A stretch of DNA of 64,000 nucleotides from Monosporascus cannonballus (Eukaryota; Ascomycota; Sordariomycetes; Xylariales), in the NCBI GenBank assembly GCA_004154925.1, contig QJNS01000086.1:8361-72360 (forward strand), read 5' to 3'. Below are positions 24,657 through 36,669 of the stretch, in pieces. Below the pieces are notes generated by a model that saw only the letters and a program-made list of their open reading frames with translations, did no database searches and was not told where the DNA came from. How positions within the stretch are numbered: the stretch's first letter is position 1; each line of letters begins with the position of its first letter. Both the position numbers and the translations under genes were made by a program.

Positions 24657-26285
24657 TCACCAGAAAGCTCGAGCATCGCGCGAGTCCACATCCCCAGCGG
24701 CAGACCTTTTTGCTCTTCCCTGGTCAGCCCAGAAGGCTTCTTCCCAAATGGCCTTGAGCTCTAGTTCCCCATCAAATTCATCGTCCCATGCGAAGAGTCT
24801 CAATGCATCCTTGGCGCCTTCCCAGGTCTTGATTCTTAACACATGACTCGCCATCTTGATCTTGTCCAGGTATTCATCCCTGGCCAACTTCATCTGAGCT
24901 TCTTCGAGGGACGAGTCAGTCTTCCCCCCCGTTATAACACATGCGCCGAACATAACAGACCAAAACCATAGGGACTGTCTGTATTGACCCTTCTGCACGA
25001 GTAGCTCGGTACGGCGGACGTCAATCAGCAGCTGTTCAATGAACCAGTTTAGTATGAACGAATCGACCCTCTCTTCCCTGAGTATTACATAAAGATAGAA
25101 ATAACAGGCCATGAAACCGGACCTGGTACAGTCTACTGGTCTCAATGGCGTCACAATATTGCTGTCCTCTTCTTTCGAGCGTGGTGTCTTCTTAGCCAAC
25201 ACTTCTGGAAGCGACTCGCCCCAGTCACTCGAGGAACTGAGCGTGAAAAGGCTATATATCGGTCGAAGTGTTACCCGCAGCAGCGAGATGATCAGAGACT
25301 GGTGTATCGAGTCAGTCCTATTAATCTCGGCGATGTCCCAAACCGATCGACGCGTTACAGTTCGTGCCGCCCTGCAATAGTCATTAGTTTGGCGGTTGCC
25401 GATGCCATGGTCCAGGGCATTTACATAAGAATCATCCGCTGAACAAGTCCCATTCTTGTGGGTCTCCTTATAGGCCCTTCAAGCTGCTTGATCTTGGCCA
25501 ACCCACGAAGATGAGATGCGACTGTGTCGGTTGATCCGAGTGCATTCTAGCAAACGTCAAGCAATGGACTCTCCTTCACACACTGCCACACGTACCTCCA
25601 CAAGAGCAAGAGTTGCAACAGCAGCCACAGTGCCATCGTGTGCAGCGGTAACGGGATCTTTGATTTGCTCGTTCACGAACCGGATTGTTTGGAGTCTATG
25701 ATAGAGGTATGGTATCCGGAACCGCTCTGCACTGTCATCCGAGGATGAGTCAATACCTGATAGTTGCCTCCCAGTCCTCGCTCCCTGAAGTACAGTTCTG
25801 GGATTTTAGAGTGAGGCAACATATTGCAAGCCAAATGCGGTAATGCGCAAAGACAATAGGAGACTCATGGACTTACTCGCCAGTTTCCCAAGCCCAATGG
25901 AGGGCTGTCATTAGTAGTGCTGCATGTAAAAAGCCCGGATGCGTCATAGCTCTGTGCACGCTATATTGAACCATTAACCCCCTGACCTGTCTCGACTTGC
26001 TGAGGTCACTTACATGAATGAATTCGCATTTCTTTCAACCCGAGCAGTGTATAACACCTTCGTACTTGTGAATAAATTGAAGAGGTCTCGGGATCTGTCC
26101 GGCAGTTTGAACGAAATCCCGGTGAACGGGTGTTTCGGGCTCAGATCTAGCAGCGACGCGCTCGGCTCTCCGGCGTCAGATCCGGGATCAGCGTGCCGCG
26201 GCGTTCTGATGGGGCTCGGGGTGGCGTCGCTGTCCGAGTAACGACATTCGGCGCCGTGCTTTAAACAATATGAACTATGCGACAT
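24657..26285 (-). CDS. Zn2Cys6-family fungal transcription factor with a damaged zinc cluster (possible pseudogene)
   Basis: Five exons fit in phase: 26014-26285, 25877-25960, 25596-25731, 25425-25546 and 24657-25371. The introns (53, 145, 49 and 53 bp) are all GT-AG. The body matches the fungal-specific regulatory domain (Fungal_trans_2 type): HAALLMTALHWAWETG, LYHRLQTIRFVNE, then SLWFWSVMFGACVI and the terminal IKTWEGAKDALRLFAWDDEF. The N-terminal cluster is broken: CLTCR is visible in one frame just upstream (about 26286-26306), while YCLKHGAECRYS lies in another frame immediately after it. The stretch between cysteines 2 and 5, including cysteine 3, is missing. Translation from the ATG at 26285 would give a protein lacking half the cluster; an in-frame frame extends up to 26426. 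Either a pseudogene or a non-DNA-binding derivative. Confidence 0.68.
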
Positions 26286-26426
26286 GTCAGGCAGGTATCT
26301 CGTTGAGCGCGACGTGGGTCCAGAGCAAGCATTGAGAAAAATACTGGACCGCCAGGCATCTTTAGCCGTGGCCATCTGCCGCCTACGAGGAATGACATGG
26401 GGTCGAGTACACGACCGCATAGACAC

Positions 26427-29400
26427 CTACCATAACGGCTTCTGTTCATCACATCGTATATGTTTTCGCTTACTATGGCGTTCTGGCATTAGTCACCGCT
26501 CAGACACATATCTGTTAGAAGCTGCGAGGGAACACGTCGTAAGGGCTACACCCCTTAATGCTATCCAGAACATCGAAAAGGCGCCGGGCCGGGGGGTCCC
26601 ACTGGGGCTGAGGGTACTGACCAAATTAGGCAACCTCTTTTGGATCTGCGATGGAACTTGCGCTGGCGCTGAATCACAAAGATCGGCTCCATGTTGACAG
26701 AGCTTTGCGAAAACATCATAAGCGCACTTCGCGCTCACCCCTTGAAGACGGGCGTTGGGCTTGCTAGTAGTTATCTGTCGGTGCCACCTAGGCAACGATA
26801 TTTTTCCCATCTATTCAGGATTGAGGGAATCACGAAATTGTGAGACTGAAAATAGAACGTCATGCAAGGCTACCTACTCGTGCCACCAATTCCATTGGTG
26901 TAGCTGTGAGCTCTCACAGAACGGCTGCTGCTTACGGATGCGAAAAAGGGGCAGTGCAAACCGTGGCCGTGCATACTACAACGTCACCAACAAATAGGCT
27001 TTGTGCATTGGCAGCCTGCATTGGAGACTCTTCAGTACAGTAAGCATGCCATATCATAAGGCGAGTGAAATATGGAACGACTTATGTAAGAATGCATCTC
27101 CTTGGCCGCCTTACCTATTACTCTATGCATAAGCATGTGCTCGGCCGTTGGGAATGTCTCCCCACAACCCAAGCAGGTCGTGGGCAAAATAATTGTAACA
27201 CTTTGCTCTTACCCCCTTAAACCTCAGCAAATCATATCAATGGATAAGCCATTTATATCTGCCCACTTCCGAGTATACATTGCTTAATGGCTAATAAACA
27301 AGCAAGCTAATAATCCCAATGCCTTCTTTTTAAGCGTTTTGGTTGATTTTCTACAGTCTTTGCGAGTATTTGCATTGGAATACGTTGCTCTGAAGCAGTG
27401 TGGCGGTTTATCAATTATTTTGTTCACGACCTGCCAAGTTCGAGCTACCAATGGTGCCTATGTCACACAAAACTCGGGTCAGCCCTAGCATTGTCGAGGA
27501 TGCCGGGTTGGGAACTTCTGCGATACCGTATTATCTTCGATAAATTTCAATCATAGCTAATAGAAGTAGGTAATCCATGACGCCCCAGCTCTACCAGTTA
27601 CGTAGTTCTTTTTTTTAGCAAGTAAGAGGTAGCCGTAGGCCATCTTTAGTTAAGCGTATGATAGGCGGAATCACGCGATACGGGGTATCAGGGTATTGTT
27701 TACGTTTAGCCCCTTACGGTGATAGTCTTCCATTAGCTTCAGCCTTGTTTATCGAATGTTACGGTAGCTTGGTGATAAGTAATGTGGGCGACTGGAATGA
27801 AATACCGCATAAACTCCGACTGAATTCAGAACATGTGGAGAGGAGCCTATCAGCTCAATCATGGCAGATAACAAGGCCAAGACATTATCTCGAGCTTTCC
27901 ACGATCCAGGCGCCACTGTTTTGAGCGGGTACCTACCCAAGTTGGGGAGAGAGATTTTAATATTCCCGAGCCCCCGGAGCCGCGAAGTGCGACCCGGCCC
28001 GTTTCTACCAGAAGGATGGAGTAAGTCCAGGACAGCAAGCACATCACGGGAATTTCCCCCTTGGGAAGCACTACACTTTAGCGCTTGGTCGTTTCGGTAG
28101 CCAAAGAGTACCTAAGCTAAGCTCACCTAGGCAAGGCCAGGCACCATCAATGCCTGAAGCGGAGACAGGCACTGCTGTCCATTTTTTCGCTGTGCAAGTG
28201 GAAAGACTTCCCGGTCATTCTCGGATTCTGGCCTCCTCCGGCTTTTACGGCCTTGATGGAATATTCTAAGAAATCAGGATTGCGAGGATGGCAGCTTGGG
28301 TTGGACGCAGAGGAGGAGGGCCCTATAGCAGCCCGATAACTCAAGACAACGTCATAGGTCTAGCAAGCGTTACAAGCAGCATGTCTTCTGCTTAATAGCT
28401 ATCTTCCTGCCTAACTATGTATGCAGGTACCTATTTAGGTAGGTAGATAGCTTGTCGTTGCGGATGTTACCGAATCGCGCTGTATGATTGTCAACATATG
28501 TGGAGATCTTCTAGGGCTCTGACATGGTGAGGACCGAAACCACAAGTGAGTTTGACCAAGCCGGAAGTTACAGGACTGGGAAGGTAATTGGGCTCGATAA
28601 AGATGACGCGTTGACAATCACAAAGAGAGGGTTTCAGAAACTCGTCGAGGATATATCCATCCATATAATATTTTAATCGACTTTGGTATATACAGTTTTG
28701 TTAACTACCTGGGTAGCGTCTAACAGGGAGGGCGACTGTTGCGGACTAATAAGGATACAATGTTATTTGTGTATGCGGTGCAAATCAGGTTACACCATTT
28801 GTTAAATGCTCATTTCATACATGCAATCACGTGCATACGCCCACTTTGCTAATAATAGACAAGGAATGTCAATTTATTGCTGCATATTCCACCACCGTTC
28901 GAGGCACCAGCTTCGGTGTTCAGGGGTCTTAACACTCTGGGTTCCACATTACGAGCGTTACCTGCCCTCGTGTAATGGGGAATTCTCAATCTGGACCAAC
29001 CGATTCTTTTTCCATCATTACCTCCTATCAGGCTGGTTAGGTCGCCAGCTTCCAGGTCTCCAGCCATTCCATTCTGTACTATTAAGTGTTGGGCGTGTGG
29101 GTTTAAGACAGGGGCTCATTACTCTATTCGCCCGATCCTGCCCTATGGTATAACCGAATCAGAGCAGCACGAATATGCTATGACGATGACATGTGAAGTA
29201 ATGCATATCTTGCGCCGACGCCCTCCACAGATGGTTTATCTCCAGCCATTCATTAAAGGCGCGCAGGGTGCTCTGAAACATATTGGCCTCGCTTGAAGGG
29301 AACTGGTAACCCTTCTTCGATTGCCCTGGGCAGCAATGCCGTTGGGCCCTTACTTCTGTGTAACGATTTCTGCCCAATCCAGTCACATTCTCGATAATCG

Positions 29401-30689
29401 TCACCGCTATTCGTCCACCAAGGGGAAACCCTGCAGCCTCAACTACGAGTTTCTTGAGAAACGGGAAACCGCTCATCGTTTGGGCAACAATACAGAGCAA
29501 AATGCCGTCCCTCTGAACCTCTTCTCTGCCCAATCGATACCCTACGATTCATCATCGCTTTGCTGACATCCAATTGGCTCTCCCACCCTCTCATTCACCT
29601 GACTCCAGACGGAAGACGCTTGTATTAGCTCGATCTCAGGGCTTACCATTGTCCCAGGGTTATCCCCGAAGGTAAGCGACTTCGCCGTTGTCTTGTGGTT
29701 CTTTGCCTGTTCCTAATTGACTTACATCTTGGTCGATCCCCACATCCAGCTAAGAATTGGCAACGCAAGCGAACATTTCGAGCCCCTCCTTCGCCCAGTA
29801 CCTGGACGCCCGAGAAGGCTTAATACCCGTGGGCGGCAAAGTCCCGAATAAAGTATACGTTAGTTGATGTGGGCTATCTTAGTAGCGCAACCCTCGCCCC
29901 AGATTGTAGGGAGAACTGGGGCGATCATCAACCAGCTTTAGATCTAGGAGAACCCTGATCCGGAGAGGCTCGTCTATGTCATGCTTGTCAAGTGGCAAAG
30001 TTCGGCGACATACTTCACCACATAAGACGTCGCCGCCTCGACCTTGGCTTGGTCTTAGGCACTACTGGACTAGAATACCTGTCCTCTCCAAAGCAACTGA
30101 GGATAGAACACATTGCCTTCAACGCTGTTATAACCACAGAAAGGATTTGCCAACCTCGCATAATAGGCTCGTGGTTGCTCCAGAGGTTGTCTCCATATCC
30201 GTCAAGGCATCTGGTCCAGTACCTATCTCGGCCAGCCAAACACTTGATTCTCACCGCTTTACGGGCCGACCAGTATACACCGGATAAATATTGCGTCTGT
30301 GGATCCCAGATTGAGGAAGCTTTGAGCACGCCGAGGAGTATCTCCGGGAAGACTTGTCCGTAACTGAGAAGCCAGAGTGTACCATCTCTGAGGACTTAAT
30401 CGGGGTTGAAGTGGGCTTGCTTTTCCCGTCTGCCGTTTTTCTTTCTCTATCCTTTCCGGCCGTGGATATTCTGTTCTGCCAGATCTACCGGAGAAGCAAT
30501 ATGGCCCAGGAGCTTGTGTATAAGACCACCATGTCGAACGGACCCTGGAATTCCCCTCGCAGGTGCGATTACCATATACGTCTCGCTGCTATGACTGGCC
30601 ATCACGCTAACACCCTCAAGTGTTTCATACAATGACAGTCCCTTTCCAGCGAACACGTACGACGGTGGCTATCATAGGTCAAGGTAAGG
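26427..30689. other. Gene-poor interval of about 4.3 kb
   Basis: No frame here can be tied to a family. It contains CACCTAGGCAA motifs (about 26786 and 28125) and a GTACCTATTTAGGTAGG motif at about 28428. Possible remnants of old genes or repeats cannot be distinguished by eye. Confidence 0.5.
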
Positions 30690-31903
30690 ATGATCGTGAA
30701 AACCCTCGCTTTGATAAACCATCCGAATAACACTGGCCTTCGAAGCGTAACATACCCCTCCTCCGGATCAGGCTTGCCGTACGGTATGCCGGCGAAGGTG
30801 CCAGTACCGGGGACCAGTGGTCTCGCCGGACATGCAGAGCCTCCATATTCCTATCCGCCGGTTTATACATCAAGGTCGTCGCCCGAATCATATGGAAGTT
30901 TAGGGATTGTGCATAAGCCTTCGTATACTACCATGAGTTCACAGAACTGGGACGCCCAGGGTAGATACTCCCCTCCGGATCCGGTGGACGATATCCTTGC
31001 TTCCCCAAGCGCATCTGACTACAGCCTGGAGAATGGCGCCGGCACAGGAGCAAGCAAGTCGAAAGGTAGCACAAGGGCCCGCCCTCAGCGAAGACCTTCT
31101 AACAGGGATGAGTTTGACGGGCCACACCAGTTCCTTGCAAGACCGCCTCCGGACTATGTAGCGATGCAGGAAAGGGAGCTTCCACATCTACCGACGAATC
31201 TCTTGGTGCAAGAGCAGGATAGTGTCCTGACCCGAGTCAACGATCGACTGTCGCAGTGCGCATTCGATTTCGTTGCGAAATATCAGTTTCCCATACCACT
31301 TACTCAGGACATGCGCCCAGTAAGTCACTATTCGCCAAGGCAACCTACTCTCGGGCCATGCCTCGAGGGCCCATAACCCCGAACCATCTTCTGCAGACAT
31401 GCTCCGCTCCGCTCTGTTCCTGAAACCGTAAGCTGACTCAACATCAAAGGTCGAGCGGCCGCAGGATCGAGAATGGACCGAATGGGTCTACCTATTGAAA
31501 CGCCTAGCAACGAAGAGACGGATCCCGGCTCGTGTCCTTTACAACGGACAGATAAAGCAGTTCGTCACGATCCTGGAAAACTCGTTAGAGATGAGACATG
31601 CTGCAAAGCATCAATCTCGTCCGCTCAAAGACGATCGTAATGTGAGTACCAGATGCCATTTTCTGCACAGTGGCTTGTCGAACATAAGTCGGAACGACGA
31701 TTTTGGATCTTCTTAGACGAGGGTAAAATGAGAGAGTGCCACTGACTTGGATACTATAGATCCTCCAGCTCATTAGTGCCGGGATTCAAGTCGCCAAGAT
31801 CCTCAAGGATGCCCCGGCTATGCAATATTTAGATAACCTATACGTTTCAACTGAACAGCAGATCCAGGAGCGGAGTGCTGCCGCGTCGGTGCGGTTTCGA
31901 TGA
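30690..31903 (+). CDS. Conserved fungal protein of unknown function with a helical C-terminal domain
   Basis: Three exons fit in phase: 30690-31319, 31450-31641 and 31760-31903, giving 321 residues. The introns are 130 and 118 bp with GTAAGT and GTGAGT donors. The first ~150 residues are Pro/Ser/Tyr/Gly-rich and probably disordered. From about residue 165 a compact, charged domain follows: LPTNLLVQEQDSVLTRVNDR, then after the first intron EWTEWVYLLKRLATKRRIPAR, ENSLEMRHAA and finally ILQLISAGIQVAKILKDAP. I do not recognise a named family. The true N-terminus is uncertain: a possible upstream exon ends at a GTAAGG donor at 30684, so the first few residues of this model may be wrong. Confidence 0.68.
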
Positions 31904-31919
31904 AGGCCGAGACGGCCGC

Positions 31920-31942
31920 TATATATATATATATATATATAT
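31920..31942. repeat. TA dinucleotide microsatellite
   Basis: About eleven TA units begin 17 bases after the stop codon of the preceding gene, so they probably lie in its 3' untranslated region. Confidence 0.9.
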
Positions 31943-33441
31943 CAACGTTTCTCCTGCACTTGCAGAGAGACCTGTGCGGAGAGCACAGAATGGGCAAAAT
32001 CAGCTTGCTCCAGAATGATGTGATGATACCCGGTAGTGTACTAAACTACGGACATCTCGAACGAACGAAACGAATCACGAATTTCCTTCTTTCTGATTCA
32101 ATGAATCAATCGCATGATTGAAAGGGACGGTCTTCCCTCGATCAGAACGATAATGAGAGAGGTTCCATGAGCGGAGAAGTTCGCTGGAGTTGGAGGTTTG
32201 AGACACTTTACTTCCAACCAAGCGAGCATGTCAAATGTATTGTATTATTCCTGGTCCCCCGTCCTGAAGGTGGCATTTTTGACGATAGATCGATCGGTCG
32301 CAGTTGTCATTGAGGTGTACGATGGCTTGGGACATTTATTGAACAACCAGTTGGAATTTTGTCATGGTGGGCAAGATTGGGCAAAGCAGCCCTAAGTTGG
32401 GCACGAAATATCCCAGGGCTAACACACAATCTTGCACTTCTCCAACGTCGCTGCTGGTTCGGCTCATCCACGCACACACACAAGCCGGGCGCAGGGCTCC
32501 ACACCGGTGAAAAAATCAGTCTGGCAGACAGATACCCAGGACGGCTGTTACTCTCTCGGGGAGAATCTGAGCTCGAGGCAGAGATGAAGAGTTCTATGCA
32601 ATACCAACCTCGCAGACGGTGGCCATAGGCTTGTCGTCGAATTGGGCTCCGCGCTATTCACGTTACGCGACAGTCGAAATCTCAATTGACGTACTTTTGT
32701 ATCGATAGATACCTAATGTCAACTATTTAAGTAGTACCCATGACGGGCCTCGACTTGATGATACTCTCTATGACAATCTCTATGACCCTAACCGTGTCTG
32801 GTTGTCCACATCTCCACGGTTCTCTCATTACGCTTCGTCAGCGAAGTCGCAACACGCCCTTTCCCCATTTTCTCCAAGGTCCTTGCCTGCTCAGTGCTTG
32901 CTCTGTTGTGCTAGGCGAGGGCTGGTGGTGTGGAGGGGTGGCCCCTTGGAGTTTTTAGCAACACCGAGACCCGTTACGGCCTAGCGTTCGCGGGTATTAC
33001 TATCTATTGCCCCTTATCAATCGGTCATCGAATCGGGCTTAGTGTGCTAGGCTGAGCCCTGTATTTCAAGATGGTTTTAAACGCTCATTGCCACTATGAT
33101 GAAGGTTGTCCAACATGCTCACTCGTTGTCGTGTCTCTTCAGTCGCTGGAGAGTATAGAAGCCATCTAAAGTTTACCAATGCAATAGGAAGTGTTTTGAG
33201 AATCCGGAAGCGCAGCCTTAGAAGAGCCAGCCGAATCCCAGACGTTCATCTGTAAGCCTGGGCACGACTGATAAGACATCCGTCAATTTCAACCCAATTC
33301 AAAGGGGTTATTCCAGGGGCCTCCTGTACCTGTATAAGAAGTCCAACCCTACAATACATAAACGCTGGTAATTGGTCCTGCTGCTAGAAGACCGCCAGCG
33401 ACCTCAGTAAGCCGGCCTTGAATCTTGAGCGCGAACACACT
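31943..33441. other. Intergenic region before the Zn2Cys6 regulator
   Basis: This 1.5 kb separates two plus-strand genes and likely holds the 3' UTR of one and the promoter of the next. A short CA repeat occurs near 32475. No gene is supported. Confidence 0.5.
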
Positions 33442-35945
33442 ATGGCATCAGTCTGTTCAGCATCGCCGTCGGGACAAAGCTTCCCACGTGGGGAGTCGGA
33501 ATCGGAGTGGGAGCAGATCGAATCCAATCCGGCCTCGTCCGTTGGATTTTATCCCAGCCCGTCGAGCGGAAGCTTGGGTAGTTGGGGGATGGTGGGATAT
33601 TCTAACCAAGTGCAGCCCTCTCCGCCCGCTGCGTCGCCCCTGAATCTGGACGGGGACGCTCAGCATGGCTATCCTACTTCGTTTCCTGATCAATCAGACC
33701 CTTCCGTCATGTCCTCAACAGGAATCGACGAACAATATCTCGCAGCATTCGATGGGCAACAGCTCTTGGCTAGTCACGGGTTCTTTCTCCAAGACCAGTT
33801 TGCCAGTAAGGCCCATCCTTATGGATGGTATTTGATAATGGTGTAGATGCTAAATAAAATACCAGGCTCCGTCAATGCTTCCCAGTATTTCCCTGCCTTC
33901 GAGGAGTCGATGGCTCCGCAGCACTTTTCTGCGCTGCCAGGTCTAGAAGATTTCGATATGTCTTCTCAGCCTGTTGACCTCGGAATACCAAGCCAGTTTC
34001 GCACACAGAACGATGTTCCGCCCTGGGATCCTACAAATTTAAAGAATGATAACCCCAGTAGCACGACAGCGAATGCATATGACTTCGCTTCTCAAGCTCT
34101 TGCCCAACCGTCCCCCTCAGACACATCTTGTCATTCAAGCCCAACATCTCATATCATAGAGGAGTCTGGCAAGACGCCCAGTCCGATACGGAAAATCAAG
34201 GGTAAGGGCAAGGTCGAGAAGAGGAGGGCAGAATCCCCCGGCAAGTTTGTCATTATGACACCAAACCTCATCAACGCGCAATCCGGAAAGCCAAACCCTT
34301 TCGAATGTTTTGAGGCTATGCGCACAACGCAAAGAGGACGGAAAGGTCCACTGGCGAACGAAACCAAGGAGAGTGCTCTGCAGGTCAGGAGACTGGGTGC
34401 CTGTTTCTGTTGCCACAGTCGCAAAGTAAAGGTAAAAGGCCGCTCCAGTTGTGGCTCCCATCAAATCCGCTAACACGGCGAAAAGTGCGACAAGGAGCGC
34501 CCTTGCAGGAACTGCAAGAAGTTGTCAGCCCAAGTTCCCCAGATTATCTGTTGGCAGTTTCAGGACTTCCTACCCGTGCTCTTTCCGGATTTCATTCGCG
34601 GGCATTTCAAGAAAGAGGCCATAGCCAATTTCATCAGCGAAAACGTCCAACATTTCAAGGTCGGGGGAGAGGAGCAGCTCTGCTCCGTAGAGCTCTTCTC
34701 GGGGTTCAGGTTCCAGTCAACTCTTACTGTGCCCGCGTCGTTCTTCACCGCAAGGACAGCCGAGATTCTTCAACATTGGCACTTGAACACTGGGGTGAAT
34801 CAAATCGACTTGCAAAGCAGGGACTCCGCTCCAATCGGCATTAATCCTGAGAACAATACACAGCGAGAAGAGCTGAAGAAACGTACACGGGAGTATATCC
34901 ATAACCTCACGTTCGAGCCCCTGTACGCCGAGCAGGTCACTGATTGGATTCGTTCAACCGCGCTGCCACGCAAGGTGTTGAAAATTGTGCAGCGATATGC
35001 GGAACAGTCAAAGGTGAGTGCGAGTCCGTCCCGTCTCCTTTACTGACTAGAGGCGCGGCTAACTATTACGTGTATAGTCGCCCATGGTCAAGCGGGCACT
35101 GTCCATCTATGTCATGCACTACGTCCTCACGCGGCAGCTCTGCCTAACCAACGCCACCATCCTGCGACTGCAGCACACGAACCTGGTCCCGCAGAACAGC
35201 TCCTGGGTGACGACGCGCATCCTCAACCGGCAGGTAAAGTCGATGCTCGACGAGCTGCTGTTGAAGGAGATGCAGGCGCTCTTCGACGGCTTCTCGCGGT
35301 CGCTGAAACCCAAGCTGCGGCGCGAGTGGGCGCCCTGCGCCGCCGCCTTTCTCGTGCTCTGCCTGTTCATGGAGGCGGTCGAGACGGCCGCCGACACGTT
35401 CGTCATCTCGCAGAACGAGGTCGGCATCCGGAGCAACGGCAACGGCAAGTGCTACGACGACGGGCGCCGCCGCGAGTTCGCGCTCTCACTCTGCCGCGAC
35501 GTCGAGAACCTGCCCTTCAGGCAGTTCGCCTACCAGTTCCACCACGTCTACCAGACGCACTCGCGCGACGCCGCCGCCGCAAGGCCCTTCAACCCGCTCG
35601 TCGACCAAGATTTCGCGCGCCAGGGCCAGGGCGACCTCGACGCCGCCGCCGTGGAGATGGTCGCTGGCCTGCGGGAGCTGCTCAGCGGGGACAATTGTAA
35701 GTCGCCGTCCCAACATTTCGACTTCCCCCATCCCCCGCCCTTTTCTACTTCTTCTGATACGTTGCTAATGACATCCACCACCGACAGGGCGTGAACTCGA
35801 CTTCCTCGTCGCAGACCAGATCCTGCCGAACGAGGAGACGCACCCTTATCCCAGAGATGTGTCGCTCAACTACACGGGACGACTCCTGGCTAGGTTCCTC
35901 CTGTCGTTTACCGAGGAGAAATATCTGTTTGATAGGCAATACTGA
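33442..35945 (+). CDS. Zn2Cys6 transcription regulator with zinc cluster in mid-protein
   Basis: Five exons fit in phase: 33442-33805, 33866-34431, 34486-35013, 35078-35696 and 35788-35945, encoding 744 residues. Introns are 60, 54, 64 and 91 bp. The 60-bp first intron (GTAAGG...CTAAAT...CCAG) removes an apparent in-frame TAG at 33844. The first ~295 residues are Ser/Pro/Gln-rich. The cluster is C301-x2-C304-x6-C311-x5-C317-x2-C320-x11-C332, split by the second intron after KVK; the last spacing is longer than the usual 6-9. It continues directly into WQFQDFLPVLFPDFIR, followed by an alpha-helical region with QCxxx-free, Arg-rich stretches. Nuclear transcription regulator by family. The start is the first ATG; eight upstream codons in frame have no ATG. 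Confidence 0.85.
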
Positions 35946-36669
35946 ATTGATCATTGTATTTTTATAACGCACGGCTATCCGTGCGCATGATGTGTTTGTC
36001 AGGATGTACTACATATATACGGATTATATGGCAGGATAATAGGGATACCCTTGGGCCGTTTGGGTACGAGACTATATTGGTTTTAAAGAGATTATGAATA
36101 GTACGAATGCAACTTTGGTTTTCAAAGATTAGCACGCCCAATTCGCGTCCACGCAATAGCCATAACTTCCAGGGAAGCACGTCTGTGACCAATGACGCAT
36201 CAGCCCCTAAGCATTTCTCAACGGCAGAGAGACGTGCGGTGTTGGGGGTTGTATGGTTTGCCATAGGCTGCCAAGGGCTGCAGCCTTGTCAGTCCATGTG
36301 TCCCCGTGGCAGGTCCATACATAGCTAGCTTGCTCGCCGACTTCCGTATTCTCAATTCTATATCTCCATCATCATTGCTATTCCATCCCTAACATGCGGT
36401 AGGGTCTACCCAGGATGGTCAAAAGCAGCTACTAATGCCCTCGTTTTAACGTAAGGAACTTACGAGTAAAGTAGATGAGGGTTATTATAATGCACTCCCT
36501 TTTTGTATATTTAGGTACTTGAATAAGAAAGTAAAAGCAAGCGCATTATATAGCTTGTTAGGGATTATATGCTCCAATACGCTGGAAGCTGCCAGCCATA
36601 GCAGCACCCACACCTTCTGGCTCTTTAGCTCAGTGGTACGGTTCAATCCCTAACAAGACGTACATGGCG
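35946..36669. other. Intergenic region containing a tRNA-like fragment
   Basis: The Zn2Cys6 gene and the C2H2-ankyrin gene converge here. The last 120 bases contain a perfect 13-bp inverted repeat and RNA polymerase III-like A and B boxes, listed separately. Otherwise nothing is visible. Confidence 0.5.
36554..36657. repeat. Perfect 13-bp inverted repeat enclosing a tRNA-like remnant
   Basis: CTTGTTAGGGATT at 36554-36566 is the exact reverse complement of AATCCCTAACAAG at 36645-36657. Between them lies an A-box-like TAGCTCAGTGG (36626-36636) and a B-box-like GGTTCAATCC (36640-36649). The boxes are only 3 bp apart, so the anticodon arm is absent and this is not a functional tRNA gene. Confidence 0.6.

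Noticed and set aside
25982..26013. A 32-bp intron in the Zn2Cys6-type gene
   Set aside because: Too short for a fungal intron; the acceptor at 25961 gives a 53-bp intron in the same phase with a better branch region.
29159..29533. 124-codon minus-strand frame in a spacer
   Set aside because: No recognisable domain or splice context.
33844..33846. In-frame TAG that seems to interrupt the Zn2Cys6 regulator
   Set aside because: It lies inside a 60-bp GT-AG intron (33806-33865) with a good branch site; both flanking exons stay in phase.
35326..35700. Arg-rich frame inside the Zn2Cys6 gene
   Set aside because: Shadow of the GC-rich real frame, with repetitive Arg/Pro composition.
36617..36660. 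A tRNA gene
   Set aside because: A and B boxes are three bases apart, there is no anticodon arm, and the acceptor ends do not pair.
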